A DNA stretch of 64,000 nucleotides from Chrysemys picta bellii (Eukaryota; Chordata; Testudines; Emydidae). Shown in pieces: positions 11,680-23,300 of this stretch (the stretch's first letter is position 1; every line of letters starts with the position of its first letter). The notes under the pieces were generated by a model, which had not been told where the DNA came from, made no database searches, and saw only the letters and a program-made list of their open reading frames with translations. The translations under genes were made by a program, and so were the position numbers. Location: the NCBI RefSeq assembly GCF_011386835.1, contig NC_088791.1:52843498-52907497 (forward strand), in the 5' to 3' direction.

Positions 11680-12054
11680 CTATAATATTAAGTCTCTTTA
11701 AGTAATTACTACAGACCTGGGTTTGCTGTCATTGAAATTAATGGGATTTTAGCTATTGACTTCAATGGGCTTTGGATCAGGCCTTACATGCTGAATGTCA
11801 CCCTAAGCCTGATTATTAGCTGCATTCACAAGATACTGGTTAAGTTATTGGGGTTGAGGACATTTGTAACAGGGTGTCAACTTCCAGGACCTTACATAAG
11901 AACATAGGGCTCTTTTGTAGTCTTACCATGCTGGCACCCCATAGAGATGTAGTGAATCAGCAAAAATAGCTCTTCTACGGAGAAGAGGTGAGTTATACTA
12001 GTTGCAACCAAACCCTAAAACGATTTGAGTGTTTCTATAAACAGAAGGAATTGG

Positions 12055-12260
12055 ACATAGTGATAGAACATTGGAAATTCCACACTGGATCTGACCCAGC
12101 ATTCATCTAGTCCAGTGAGGCCAACAGCAAGATGCTTCAGAGGAAGGTGTAAGGATCCCACAGTAGGCAGATGTGGAATTGTTCCCCCATCCCCACCCCA
12201 GGGTATTTTAGCCTGATCTCTGATAGTTAGAGATTGGTGATTGGGCGGGAGAGGAGTGCT
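12055..12260 (-). mobile_element. CR1 LINE 3' fragment
   Basis: Minus-strand CR1 3' region: CACACTGGATCTGACCCAGC, ATCTAGTCCAGTGAGGCC, AGATGCTTCAGAGGAAGG and GATAGTTAGAGATTGG are all CR1 3'-end phrases in turtles. No ORF remains; truncated at both sides. Confidence 0.6.
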
Positions 12261-12589
12261 TCAGAGCTATAGCATCATAAATAAACAAAAATCCTTGATT
12301 TTTTTAACAATCAGCAAAAGAAATGCTTCTGTACCTCATGCACCTGACAAACATTTACAGCATCATGTAGGTCTGATGAAGGCCACATAATGGTCAGTAG
12401 TGTAAAATCCGTCTCTGGAGTAAGGGAAGGGCCTTTGCCTTCCCCTCCCCCAAGGTACTACTACTACTACTTGTCATTTATATTATTATTTTATAAACAC
12501 TGAAGTTTCAGTTTGGCAAAACACTAAAGCATATGAATGACTTTCAGGTCCCCTGAAGTCATATATTTACAAGTATGATTTGCTGGCTC

Positions 12590-12785
12590 AGGGCATGACT
12601 TAATCCTCACAACAACCCGGTGATGTAGGTAAGTAAATATTATTAATTCTGTTTTATAGATAGGGAAACTGAGACTGAGAGATTAAGTGACCTTCCCAAG
12701 ATCAAAGAAGTGATCATAGCCAGGATTAGACTTTAGGAGCTCCTGGATCCCAGTTCTGTGCTGAGATCACTAGACAACACGTCTA
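12590..12785 (+). mobile_element. MIR / CORE-SINE
   Basis: CTTAATCCTCACAACAACCC (12599), GATAGGGAAACTGAGACTGA, TAAGTGACCTTCCCAAGATC and GCCAGGATTAGACTTTAGGA follow the MIR consensus in order, including the central CORE region. The tRNA-like head is missing or beyond recognition. An old, immobile copy. Confidence 0.85.
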
Positions 12786-13064
12786 GGTCAGGTATTGTCT
12801 GTGTCATCTGGCACAATTTACCTCTATCCTTGTTGCAGAATACTTAGGATGACTGAGGAGACAACCTAGCAATGAGGGAATCTGGTGAGACCTTTTAAGA
12901 GGACTAGAACTTTAAAGGGAAGACAAGAGTTTTCTCTATATCTCTTTTTTGTTGATCATACTTGGCTTTGAAACAGATGAGCTCTAGTGAATGCATGAGC
13001 AGAGCATTAGGGGTTTCTGTGACCAACCTGAGAGAAAGGTAATTTGTGTAATTAATTTTCATTT

Positions 13065-13265
13065 ATCATAGAATCATAGAAGATTAGGGTTCGAAGAGAC
13101 CTCAGGAGGTCATCTAGTCCAACCCCCTGCTCAAAGCAGGACCAACCCCAACTAAATCATCCCAGCCAGGGCTTTGTCGAGCCGGGCATTAAAAACCTCT
13201 AAGGATGGATATTCCAACACCTCTCTAGGGAACCCATTCCAGTGCTTCACCACACTCCTAGTGAA
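13065..13265 (-). mobile_element. CR1 LINE 3' end
   Basis: Begins with ATCATAGAATCATAGAAGAT (inverse of the CR1 ATTCTATGATTCT tail) and continues through CAGGAGGTCATCTAGTCCAA, CCCCCTGCTCAAAGCAGGAC and GAACCCATTCCAGTGCTTCA. 5'-truncated. The junction at 13255-13312 repeats CCTAGTGAAATATT, a small local duplication. Close to the canonical sequence, so relatively young. Confidence 0.9.
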
Positions 13266-13782
13266 ATATTATGCTATATTTAGGAAATATAACCACCTTC
13301 CTAGTGAAATATTTATGTTATAAAGCTCATTTGTTTTTATGGATTGAAAATAAAATAGCGTAGAGATATTTATTATCTGGCCTTTTTCATGCAGCGTGGT
13401 TGACAATGTAGCACTGATCAACAGCTCCTATTTGATCCCAGCTACACTTAATTATTAAGCCATCAGATTTGGATCTGGATTTAAAACATCTTTACATTTC
13501 GGAGCATTTAGATTTAGGTTTGGTTACATCCATTATAAATAGGCTTGGCAGACTCTGATTTGTATTTTTATAACTCCAATGGATAGTAACTGTTAAGCAC
13601 TTTTTCAAATTTTCTGCATTTAAATTTTCACACTTGCAGGAAAGTGGTGGGGGGGGGGATTAAACAGTGGGGGAAGGGAATCAATAGTTATTTAATGACA
13701 ATAGACAATCAGATTCAAAAAGTTAGTTTTATAATGATTAAAACATAAATTGTCATCACCACAAGTCAAAAAACATGAATAT

Positions 13783-13790
13783 CTTTAAAT
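13783..13790 (+). repeat. hAT copy 1 target-site duplication, left
   Basis: CTTTAAAT, repeated perfectly at 15488-15495 on the far side of the element. Eight bases is the hAT signature. Confidence 0.9.
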
Positions 13791-14175
13791 TAGGGCTGTC
13801 ACACGATTAAAAAGGTTAATTATGATTAATTGCACAATTAAAAATTTAATTGTGATTAATCATGATGTTAAACAATAATAGAATACCATTTATTTAAATA
13901 TTTTTTGATGTTTTCTACATTTTCAAATATATTGATTTCAATTACAACACAGAATACAGAGCATACAGCACTCACTTTATATTTATTTTTGGTTACAAAT
14001 ATTTGCACTGTAAAAAACAAAAGAAATAGTATTTTTCAATTCACCTAATACAAGTACTGTAGTGCAGTCTCTATCATGAAAGATGAACTTACAAATGTAA
14101 AATGATGTAAAAATACCCACCTGCATTCAAAAATAAAACAATGTGAAACTTTAGAGCCTACAAGTCCAATCAGAC

Positions 14176-14394
14176 CTACTTCTTGTTCAGCCAATCGCTC
14201 AGACAAACAAGTTTGTTTACATTTGCAGAAGATAATGTTGTCTGCTTCTTGTTTACAATGTCATCTGAAAGTGAGAACAGGCATCTGCATTGCACTGTTG
14301 TAGCCGGCGTTGCAAGATTTTTACATACCAGATGCACTAAAGATTCATATGTGCCTTGATGCTTCAACCACCATTCCAGAGGACATGCGTCCAT
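14176..14394 (-). pseudogene. hAT transposase C-terminal fragment, left arm
   Basis: A 72-codon open frame ending in TAG, with the order CPLEWW … LATPATTVQCRCLFSLSDD … NVNKLVCLSDWLNKK. This matches the hAT C-terminal dimerisation region: small residues followed by ERLFS-like and then a Leu-rich closing helix. The ERLFS Glu is changed (CRCLFS). A full transposase would be several hundred residues. The minus-strand centre continues upstream of it with Asp/Glu-rich coding sequence, broken by TAA near 14418. Confidence 0.7.
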
Positions 14395-14862
14395 GCTGAT
14401 GATGGGTTCTGCTCAATAACAATCCAAAGCAGTGCAGACTGATGCATGTTCATTTTCATCATCTGAGTCAGATGCCACTAGCAGAAGGTTGATTCTCTTT
14501 TTTGGTGTTTTGGGTTCTGTAGTTTCCGCATCAGAGTGCTGCTCTTTTAAGACTTCTGAAAGCATGCTCCACTCTTCATCCCTCTCAGATTTTGGAAGGC
14601 ACTTCAGATTCTTAAATCTTGGGTTGAGTCATGTAGCTATCTTTAGAAATCTCACATTGGTATCTTCTTTGCATTTTGTCAAATCTGCAGTGAAAGTGTT
14701 CTTAAAATGAACAGCATGTGCTGGATTATCATCCGAGACTGCTATAACATGAAATATATGGCAAAATGCGGGTAAAACAGGGCTGGAGACATACTATTCT
14801 CCCCCCATGGAATTCAGTCACAAATTTAATTAACACATTAACTTTTAACAAGCGGAATCAGC

Positions 14863-15081
14863 ATGGAAGTATGTCCTCTGGAATGATGGCCGAAGCATAA
14901 AAAGGTATATGAATCTTTAGCGCATCTGGCACATAAATATCTTATGACACCAGCTACAGCAATGACATGTGAACGCCTGTTATCCCTTTCAGGTGAGATT
15001 GCAATTAAGAAGTGGGCAGCATTATCTCCCATAAATGTAAACAAACTTGTTTTTCTTAGTGACTGGCTGAACAAGAAGTAG
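14863..15081 (+). pseudogene. hAT transposase C-terminal fragment, right arm
   Basis: The plus-strand mirror of the left-arm fragment, exactly the same length (219 bp including TAG) with no net indel. It reads CPLE, an in-frame TGA where the left arm has TGG, then LMTPATAMTCERLLSLSGE … NVNKLVFLSDWLNKK. This arm keeps the CERLLS motif that the left arm has lost. It cannot make a transposase alone. Confidence 0.65.
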
Positions 15082-15495
15082 GACTGAGTGGACTTGTAGG
15101 CTCTAAAGTTTTACATTGTTTTGTTTTTGAGTGTGGTTATATAACAAAAAAAACCTACATATATAAGTTGCACTTTCAGGATAAAGAGATTACACTAGTG
15201 TATTTGTATGAGGTGAACTGAAAAATACTATTTCTTGTTTTTATCTTTTTACAGTGCAAATATTTTTATTCAAATATAATATAAAGTGATCACTGTACAC
15301 TTTGTATTCTGTGTTGTAATTGAAAGTGATATATTTAAAAATGTAGAAAAAACATCCAAGAAATATTTAATGTATTTCCATTGGTATTCTAGTGTATAAC
15401 AGTGTGATTAATCGTGATTAATTTTTTTATCATGATTAATTTTTTGAGTTAATTGCATGAGTTAACTGTGATTAATCGACAGCACTACTTTAAAT

Positions 15496-17302
15496 CAAAA
15501 GCTCTCATGCAGCATTTTTCTTACTTTGCCTATCTGTAAATTTCAATTATAGATGGATATTTTTGTTGGTTTGTATGTGTACAGTGAAATCAACATTTAC
15601 CACCATTTACCAATAAAAATCTAATCCTTCCAAGCCTAATTATAACATTATGGGCCATTTGCCAATTTTGAATCTAGCTCTGAGTTTGGATTTTGAAATA
15701 TCCCCTTCCCATCTAAGTTTTGGTGGTATTCCTGTCCTGGGTTCATACTCATGCCCACCTCTAATCAGGCATAAGGTAGAAAAGACTGAATAGAAACCTA
15801 CAGTATATCCCTCCCCCGCTGCCCCTCCCCACCCTCCCAGTTTTTCATACCTTTCTTCTTGTACTTTGCTTTGTCTCATTCAGAGGTGTTTAGTTTCCAT
15901 GGATGATAGCCTACGCATCTAACCCTTTTTAAAGAGAAAAGCACCAAGCTGATTAACAATATAGGAATGAAAGACTCACTAGGTGTAGGAACACTAGCTG
16001 TGGTTTATTGCAGTGAACATTAGTGAGTCCCAAGTTCCTTGTGTGGCCACTCCTTTGTGGTAAGACTACTACACCTAGCATTAGTACTCACCTACCCATG
16101 CCCTTCCACACCGATTGAGTCTGTACTGCACACCACATAAGAAGTTGAAGAACAAAGCCTTAATAGACTAGAGTGCTTCTGCAATCTCAAAAGCAATTGT
16201 CTTCTGGGGGCTGCGATGTATTTTGTGAATGTAAAATTCACAGTCAGGATGGGGAAACTATTATATTCTGCTTTTGGTGACATATCTGTCGGATAAGTGG
16301 ATTCAAGCTTAACAATCCAGTCAACCATTATTTATTTATCATGAAATGCTTGTTACAGTTATGACAATGTACGCTATGTCCAAGAGAGAAAGACATGACA
16401 GCCTCTAGAGACTGGAAACTGAGCAGTGGGCACAAAGACACATGGTAGATTCAAAAGAGCTTTAGGGCATGTTTTCAAAGGAGCTGACCACAAACTGCTC
16501 CCATTGGCTTTAATTGGTGTTTTGCTTATACCACTGAAAACTAGGCCCTTAGTTTAACATTGCTGAATGACTGATCATAGTTGGCAGAAGTACCTCGATG
16601 GAAACCCCACTAACATGCAGAACGGCATGCTCAAATTTAAAAAACAAAAAAAGAAATAAGACACAGACACACACACACACACAAAGCCCACAATCTGGAT
16701 TTTATGTTTTATGCAGTAAAATCAAGCTGTCACCACAACACCTCACTCATCCTTATTCTTTAGAGTGTCATATTATTTGACCTGAATTAATTTTTACATG
16801 AATTAGTAATTACAGTAATTTCTCAAACTATGATTAGTTTCTTTATTGCCCTTTAGTGTCAGGGATGTCTATTGGCTGATGCTGGCCTCTTTCAAAATGA
16901 TTTTGCTTAATTGGGCAATTAGCATATGGTCTCAGATGATGAGTATCTGAAGAAAAATTGTCTGCCAGATTCCAAAATATGCTGCCCAATTTTGTGTTGT
17001 TTTTTATCTTCTGCAAGTGAAGTCACGTTTTGTCTTTTTTCCTTACCACTGTTTCCATTCCCTCCCCCCGATTTGCATAGCCTGTCCCAGTGTAATTGTA
17101 TTGTAGTTTTGAATACTGACAGACACATGGATGTAAACAATGACTCATCTGGTAAAGTTGAGAACAGGCACATGTAAAAACAAAACCCCCAGAGAAAGAT
17201 AATACAGCCTTCCTGATGCAGGTAACATTGAATTAAGAATCTACCTAAAAACATTCCACCTGTCAGACAGTGTGGCTTGGGTTTACATAACTAAAGAATA
17301 AT
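15496..17302. other. Unassigned stretch with a CA microsatellite
   Basis: No gene recognised. Holds the (AC)n run at 16661-16683 and a weakly palindromic segment near 15965-16090 (CACTAGGTGTAGG / CTACTACACCTAG). The minus ORF at 16092-16328 (78 codons) shows no domain. Confidence 0.4.
16661..16683. repeat. (AC)n microsatellite
   Basis: About 11 AC dinucleotides with one interruption (ACACAG). Confidence 0.9.
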
Positions 17303-18448
17303 AAATTCATAGATTCCAAGGGCAGAAGGGACCACTGTGATCATCTAGTTTGACCTCCAGTATAACACAGGCCACATAACTTCTCCAAATTAATTCCTTC
17401 TCAAACAGAGCATATCTTAAAAAAAAATCCAGTCTTGATTTAGAAATTGCTGGTGTTGCCGAAGCCCTCCAAACTCTTGGTAAGTTGTTTCAATGGTTAA
17501 TTACTCTTACTGTTAAAAAGGTACGCCTTATTCCCAGCCTGAATTTGTCGATCATCAGCTTCCAGCCATTGGATCATGTTAGACCTTTCTCTACTAGCCT
17601 GAAGAGCCCATTATCAAATATTTGTTCCCGAGGTAGATACTTAAGGACTATGATCAAGTCACCCCTTACCCTTCTCTTTGTTAAGCAAAATAGATGGACT
17701 CTTGAGTCTATCCTTTAATCACTCTTCTCTGAATCCTCTCCAATTCATCAACATCCTTCTTGAATTGTAGACACCAGAATTGGACACAGAATTCCAATGT
17801 CAAATGTAGAGGTAAAAGCTCCTATTTGAGATTGCCTTGTTTGTGCATCCCAGGTTCACATTAGTCCTTTTGGCCACAGTGTCACACTGGGAGCTCATGT
17901 TCAGCTGATTATCTACCATGACCCCCCAAATCATTTTCAGAATCACTGCTTTGCAGAGTAGTCCTCCATTTTTAAAGTGTGGTCTACATTCTTTGTTCCT
18001 AGGATGTATACATTTAGTTGCATTAAAACATTGTTTGCTTGCACCCCATCTTACCCAGTGATCCTGTTTGCTCTGTATCAATGACCTGTCCTCTTCATTA
18101 TTTATCACGCCCGCAATGTATGTGTCATCCACAAAATTTATCACTGATTTCATATTCTCTTGCAAGTCTTTGATAAAACATGTTAAATAGACATATCAGT
18201 TATCCAGTTTTTATCTATTTAATGTGTGCCATAGTCATTTTGTATTCTAGTTTTTTTATAAAAATAGCATGTGGTACCAAGTCAAAAGCCTTACATAAGT
18301 CTAAATTGTGTTACATCAACACTAATATCTTTATCAAACTTGTAATCTCACCAACAAATATCAGGCTAGTTTGACAGGATCTATTTTCCATAAATCCACA
18401 TTGACTGGCATCAGTTGTATTACCCTCTAATTCTTTATTAATCTATTC
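17303..18448 (-). mobile_element. CR1 LINE, 3' part of a copy split by hAT copy 2
   Basis: Starts with ATTCATAGATTCCAAGGGCA (inverted CR1 3' tail) and runs through the ORF2 C-terminal region on the minus strand. The reverse-transcriptase active-site box is visible as NFVDDTY (about 18119-18139; canonical FADDT). Several stops and shifts break ORF2. It is interrupted exactly at the hAT duplication (18441-18448) and resumes at 20081. Confidence 0.85.
18441..18448 (+). repeat. hAT copy 2 target-site duplication, left
   Basis: ATCTATTC, repeated perfectly at 20073-20080. Confidence 0.9.
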
Positions 18449-18839
18449 TAGGGTTGTCAATTAATTGCAGTTAACTCACATGATTAACTCAAAAAAATTA
18501 ATCACGATCAATCGCAGTTTTAATCGCACTGTTAAACAGTAGAATATCAATTGAAATCTATTAAATATTTTGGATGTTTTTCTATATTTCAATTACAACA
18601 CAGAATACAAAGTGTACAGTGCTCATTGTACATTATTATTTTTATTACAAATATTTGCAGTGTAAAAATGTTAAAAGAAATGATATTTTTCAATTCACCT
18701 TATACAAGTACTGTAGTGCAATCTCTTTATCGTGAAAGTGCATCTTACAAATGTAGATTTTTTTTGTTACATAACTGAACTCAAAAACAAAACAAGGTAA
18801 AACTTTTGCGCCTACAAGTCCACTCAGTCCTACTTCTTG

Positions 18840-19060
18840 TTCAGCCAATCACTAAGAGAAACAAATTTGTTTACATTTACAGGAGATAAGCTGCCTGCTT
18901 CTTATTTACAATGTCACCTGAAAGTGAGAACAGGCATTCATATGGCACTTTTGTAGCCAGTATTGCAAAGTACTTACGTTCCACATATGCTAAACATTCA
19001 TATGCCCCTTCATGCTTCGGCCACCATTCCAGAGGACCTGCTTCCATGCTGATGATCCTC
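18840..19060 (-). pseudogene. hAT transposase C-terminal fragment, left arm of copy 2
   Basis: Minus-strand reading MEAGPLEWWPKHEGAYECL … VPYECLFSLSGDIVNKKQAA, the same region as 14176-14394. It keeps the ECLFS version of the hAT ERLFS motif. The last third is disturbed by an indel and does not stay in frame to the usual DWLNKK end. Confidence 0.6.
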
Positions 19061-19084
19061 GTTAAAAAATTATGCATTAATTAC

Positions 19085-19728
19085 TTAGTGACTGAACTCC
19101 TTGAGGGAGAATTGTATGTCTCCTGCTCTGTTTTACCCGCATTCTGCCATATATTTCATGTTATAGCAGTCTCAGATGATGACCCAGCACACATTGTTTG
19201 TTTTAAGAATACTTTCATTGCAGATTTGACAAAACACAAAGAAGGTATCAATGTGAGATTTCAAAAGATAACTACAGCACTCGAACCAAGGTGTAAGAAT
19301 CTCAAGTGCCTTCCAAAATTTTAGAGGGACGAGGAGTGGAGCATGCTTTCAAAAGTCTTAAAAGAGTAACACGCTCATGCAGAAACTACAGAACCTGAAC
19401 CATAAAAAAAGAAAATCAGCCTTCTGCAGATGGCATCTGACTCAAACGATGAAAATGAACAGGCGTCAGTCCGCACTGTTTTGGATCATTAACAAGCAGA
19501 ACCTATCATCAGCATGGATATATGTCCTCTGGAATGGTAATAGAAGCATGAACGGACATATGAATATTTAGCGCATCTGGCATGTAAATATCTTGTGACG
19601 CTGGCTACAACACTGCCATGCGAACACCTGTTCTCACTTGCAGGTGACATTGTAAACAGGAAGAGGGAAGCATTATCTGTTGCAAATGTAAACAAACTTG
19701 TTTCAGTGATTGGCTGAACAAGAAGTAG
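19085..19728 (+). pseudogene. hAT transposase fragment, centre and right arm of copy 2
   Basis: An open frame from about 19090 (ELLEGELYVSC … DDDPAHIVCFKNTF … NLKCLPKF) ends at TAG 19322. The coding sense continues through further stops and a frame change to MDICPLEWW (19514) and LFSLAGDIVNRKREALS (about 19630). A 4-base deletion near 19702 removes the usual final frame. This is the C-terminal third of a hAT transposase in its natural order. The upstream two thirds, including the catalytic Asp residues, are absent. Confidence 0.6.
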
Positions 19729-20080
19729 GACTGATTGGACCTGTAGGCTCTGAGTTTTACATTGTTTTGTTTTTGAATGCAGTTTTTTTATATAATTCTA
19801 TGTTTGTAAGTTCAACTTTCATGATAAAGAAATTGAACTAAAGTACTTGTATTAGGTGAATTGAAAATACTATTTTTTTTTTACAGTACAGATATTTGTA
19901 ATAAAAAATAAATATAAAGTGAGCACTGTACCCATTGTATTCTGGGTTGTAATTGAAATCAATATATTTGAAAATGTATAAAACATCCAAAAATACTTAA
20001 CTAAATGGTATTCTATTATTGTTTAACCGTGCGATTAATCGTGATACATTTTTTAATCGCTTGATAGCCCCAATCTATTC

Positions 20081-20530
20081 CTGTATCAGCAGCTCCTTTA
20101 TGTTGCTCAGGATCGATGTCAGACCGACAGGCCTATGAATACCCGGGTCATCCCATTTAACCTTTTTAAATAGTGGCATGATGTTAGCTTTTTACCACTC
20201 TTCTGGAAGATGTAGCATTCCAAAACTTTAGGGGGAAAACAAGAAAACAAAACAGAACATTAATGATCCAATGGTATCCTCAGTGAGCTCTTCTAAAACT
20301 CTAGGACTTAAGTTATCCAGACCCACTGATTTAAAAATATCTAACTTCAGTAGCTGCTGTTTGATAGCTGCCCACATTACTATTGGAAAGGCAAAAGGGT
20401 TATCCCTCATCAGATATGACCACATCTGTTTTTCCCCAAATACAGATCAGAAAAGTTTATTGAACACTTCTGCCTTTTTGTCATTATTATTGACAATTCT
20501 AACATCTCCATCTAATAAACCATTCTTCAC
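20081..20530 (-). mobile_element. CR1 LINE, upstream part of the split copy
   Basis: Resumes the CR1 sequence immediately after the hAT duplication. Minus-strand reading includes the N-terminal reverse-transcriptase region (LDIFKSVGLDNLSPRVLEEL; canonical CR1 has KS.GPD.IHPRVL) and, closer to the hAT, the segment encoding RPVGLTSI-like sequence. 5'-truncated; the boundary near 20530 is approximate. Confidence 0.8.
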
Positions 20531-22524
20531 TTACACACACACCAAAAAAAAAAATCATTCAACTCTCAACTTTTTCTGTCTCCCAACATCCAACAATTCC
20601 ATACTTTCCCATACCAAATCCATTAATCTTTCCCCTAGTCATGTAGTTCTTAATTTACCATATGTCCCAGTCCTCAGTACTTCACTGAGGATTTTCTACG
20701 TGGCTCCCCACCCTGCAATCAGTTCATAATGACAACAGTGATGTCAGCAGCAGACGTCCTATGGATTCTGGCTTTGGGATGGTTGATCAGCTAGATTGTG
20801 GATCACCTTGACTGGTAGTCTGTATTCTCAGCTGGGAAATGGGTCTCCTTCAGCTCTTGAGGGGGTATGTCTCTTCCAAATGTTGGAGGTCTCCCCTAGC
20901 TGGTTTGGGTAAGAGAGTGTGGGAAGGGAGAGAGGGAACAGGTCTTTGAACACTGGGCTGAGCAAACAGGCACTGGCACTAAGACAGGCAGGCTACAGGA
21001 CTTCAACTCAGCACTTCTCTCCTTTCTTCCTTCTTGTGTGCTGCTGGAAGGGGTCAGTTTTAGGGTACAAGTTGTGGGGATCATATGGTGCACATCCCAA
21101 GAGGAGTTCCTCTTGCCACTGACACAGAAATTGGCACTCACTCAGATAGCGCAGCATGCTTTAGCAAGCAGATCAGTTTAGCAAGCAGTTTGGGACAGTC
21201 ATGAAACAATTTTTTGCCACCACCACCTCCTCTCCACCATATACCATTAATGTCTGTCCATAATTTCCATACAAGGCCAGCCCAAGGATCTGGAGAAATA
21301 TTCACCCCATGTACTTAACTGACTCATTTCCACAACAGATATATGTTGGGAAACCTGTAAAACCCCCTAGCTGGAGAAGAGGAACCCACTGCATATACCT
21401 TTCAGTTTTAGCAAATGGTTAGCATGGATATATGTTTTCCAGGCTGACTTTGCAAAGGAGTAAGTGAAAAGTTAATTCATGCCTGCACTTGAGCTGAGCC
21501 AGTTAGCTATATGAGACAACGACAGGTCAGGAAATAGCCAGCGTTTCAAAACACCATGGCTGTGTCCCCTTCCCTTCAGGAACATATCCACATGCCCTCT
21601 GTGCTGAGGTGATCATGGTCAGTGTGTGGTAACATCTACTATACCATGGCTGCCAGATGCTCTACCTACATCAGGGAAATTCCACAAGGGAGCTGTCTGA
21701 CAGCTTTATGTCTCGTCAAAGGTAGCCATGGGCACTGATGAACTGGACCCATATTATTATACTGAAAGCTTTCCTAGACTGAAAAGCAGGCTCTGTTAAC
21801 AATGCGGCTCCAGGCTCCCCTTCCAGCTCATCAGTGCCCCAGTGGAAATCTAGCCACTGTACTTCTGTTAGTCTCACGCCTGGCTTTGATGAAACATTTA
21901 TTAGTAAATAAACATGCAGTATTCATGAGGATAAATCCTGTAGGCCAAATTCACAGTTCGGTATTATTTCAGGATAACACTAAAACATCTACTACATTCC
22001 CAATGCAAATTTGTTTGTGTGTTAGCTAAGACTGAAGGTAGGATTAAAATATTTAAATTGTACAGTATTAACATCCCCTCTCTCCATACAAAGATATTCA
22101 AAGGGCTATATTCACTCTAGGCTATACCAATTTCCATTGAGGTAATGCAGGAACCCTGACAGTAGCAAGTTAGCCTTGAAGTAGGTTGCGGCAGTGCAAG
22201 GTTCCTGCAGCACATGCTCTGCTGGGGGCCTTGCAGCCAGCCAACGCTACCGCCAGAGTGGGAAGAGTTGGTTGGAGAAGGGTGATGGCAGTAGCTGTGC
22301 AAGGTTCCCACAGCTGATGTGTCTGCAGCAAAGCTGCCTTTCACTGGCAGGTCTCCCAAAAAGAGTGTCAGTGCACATATGCTTGGGTGAACCCCTTTAC
22401 AGCTCAGCTGCCATAGGAAAAACACACAAACACAAGATATTTGATGTCTGGATAGAAAAAAAAGTGTCTCTCCAAGTAACACTAAGCATCCTCTGAAAAT
22501 AAAGCCCCAAATTTAACACCATTA
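20531..22524. other. Unassigned stretch
   Basis: No gene or repeat recognised beyond an A-rich run at 20543-20553. ORFs up to 121 codons (22117-22482, minus) are overlapped by ORFs on the other strand and show no domain. Confidence 0.4.
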
Positions 22525-22887
22525 AGGAACATAAACATAAGACTGGCCATACCGGGTCAGACGATAGTCCATCTAGCCCAGTATCCTGCCTTCTGACAGT
22601 GGCCAATGGTGATAGTGGTCAGATGCTTCAGAGGGAATGAACAGAACAGGGCAATTATTGAGTGATCCATTCCCTGTCATCAGGTCCCACTATCTGGCAG
22701 TCAGAGGCTTAGGGACATACAGAGCATGGGGTTGCATCCTTGACCATCTTGGCTAAAAGCCATTGGTGAACCTATTCTTTTTTTTAAACCCAGTTATATA
22801 TTGGCTTTCACAACATCCTCTGGCAAAAAGTTCCACAGGTTGACTGTGTGTTGTTTGTTTGAAACCTTTTGCCTGTCAATTTCATAT
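22525..22887 (-). mobile_element. CR1 LINE, 3' part of a copy split by an ERV
   Basis: Minus-strand CR1 3' region: ACTGGCCATACCGGGTCAGA, CAGTGGCCAATGGTGATAG, GGCTTTCACAACATCCTCTG, AAGTTCCACAGGTTGACTGT. It breaks at the ERV duplication ATAT (22884-22887) and continues at 26770 with GGTGACC, as in an uninterrupted CR1. Confidence 0.9.
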
Positions 22888-23277
22888 TGTGATAGTCAGC
22901 AGCGACCCCCCCTCCCTTAACAGCTAGCAGCCTTTATGTTAACCAGTGGCTATTAGGGGGAAGCAGACACCTCAACTACACAGTAACCTGAACTTCTGAA
23001 CTGTCTTCTCTCCTCTGCCTTGAGGCATAGGGAAGCCCCAAGCCGGTTTTCACTGACCAGATAGCAGAAGCACAGGTCTGGCAACCACCAATCAAGTGTT
23101 AACACGGCAAGGGCCTTTGTCTGAAGTTGTATAAAAAATCTGTAAAATGTGTGTAAGACAGAGTTTTTGTACCAAGGTGCAAAGCTCTCCTTTCTTCTGC
23201 AGAATAAAGCAACTCTTCCTTATCCCTGTCTGGCTGTTATTGGCTCTCAGCTAGGTGGACCCGATATTTTGGTGACA
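22888..23277 (+). repeat. ERV 5' LTR
   Basis: 390 bp, TGTGATAG…GGTGACA. TATA box TATAAAA at 23130-23136 and poly(A) signal AATAAA at 23203-23208, in normal U3-R-U5 order. Confidence 0.9.
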
Positions 23278-23282
23278 GTTTC

Positions 23283-23300
23283 TGGCGACCCAGATGGGAC
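23283..23300 (+). promoter_or_regulatory. Retroviral primer-binding site, tRNA-Arg
   Basis: TGGCGACCCAGATGGGAC is the exact complement of the 3' 18 bases of a vertebrate tRNA-Arg including CCA, five bases after the 5' LTR. The tRNA identification is from memory of the tRNA-Arg (CCG) 3' arm. Confidence 0.8.

Larger units (their letters stand above)
13791..15487. mobile_element. hAT element copy 1, long-armed palindrome
   Basis: Ends TAGGGCTGTC / GACAGCACTA with an 8-bp duplication identify a hAT transposon, 1697 bp. The outer 600 bases or so of each side are inverted copies of one another: AT-rich ATTAATC termini, 'aagtactgtagtgcag'-type segments, and a piece encoding the transposase C-terminus. 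The asymmetric centre (about 14400-14860) encodes an upstream transposase fragment on the minus strand. It is therefore non-autonomous but carries recognisable coding remnants. Same family as the element at 18449-20072, whose centre points the other way. Confidence 0.85.
18449..20072. mobile_element. hAT element copy 2, inserted in CR1
   Basis: 1624 bp, ends TAGGGTTGTCA / TGATAGCCCCA, perfect 8-bp duplication. Same plan as copy 1: inverted outer arms each carrying the transposase C-terminal piece (minus at 18840-19060, plus at 19514-19728) and one central fragment. Here the centre (19080-19490) reads on the plus strand, so the element is inverted relative to copy 1. Because it interrupts a CR1, it is younger than that CR1. 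Confidence 0.85.

Noticed and set aside
20271..20729. 152-codon plus ORF
   Set aside because: Largely antisense to the CR1 reverse-transcriptase sequence on the minus strand and low-complexity toward its end.
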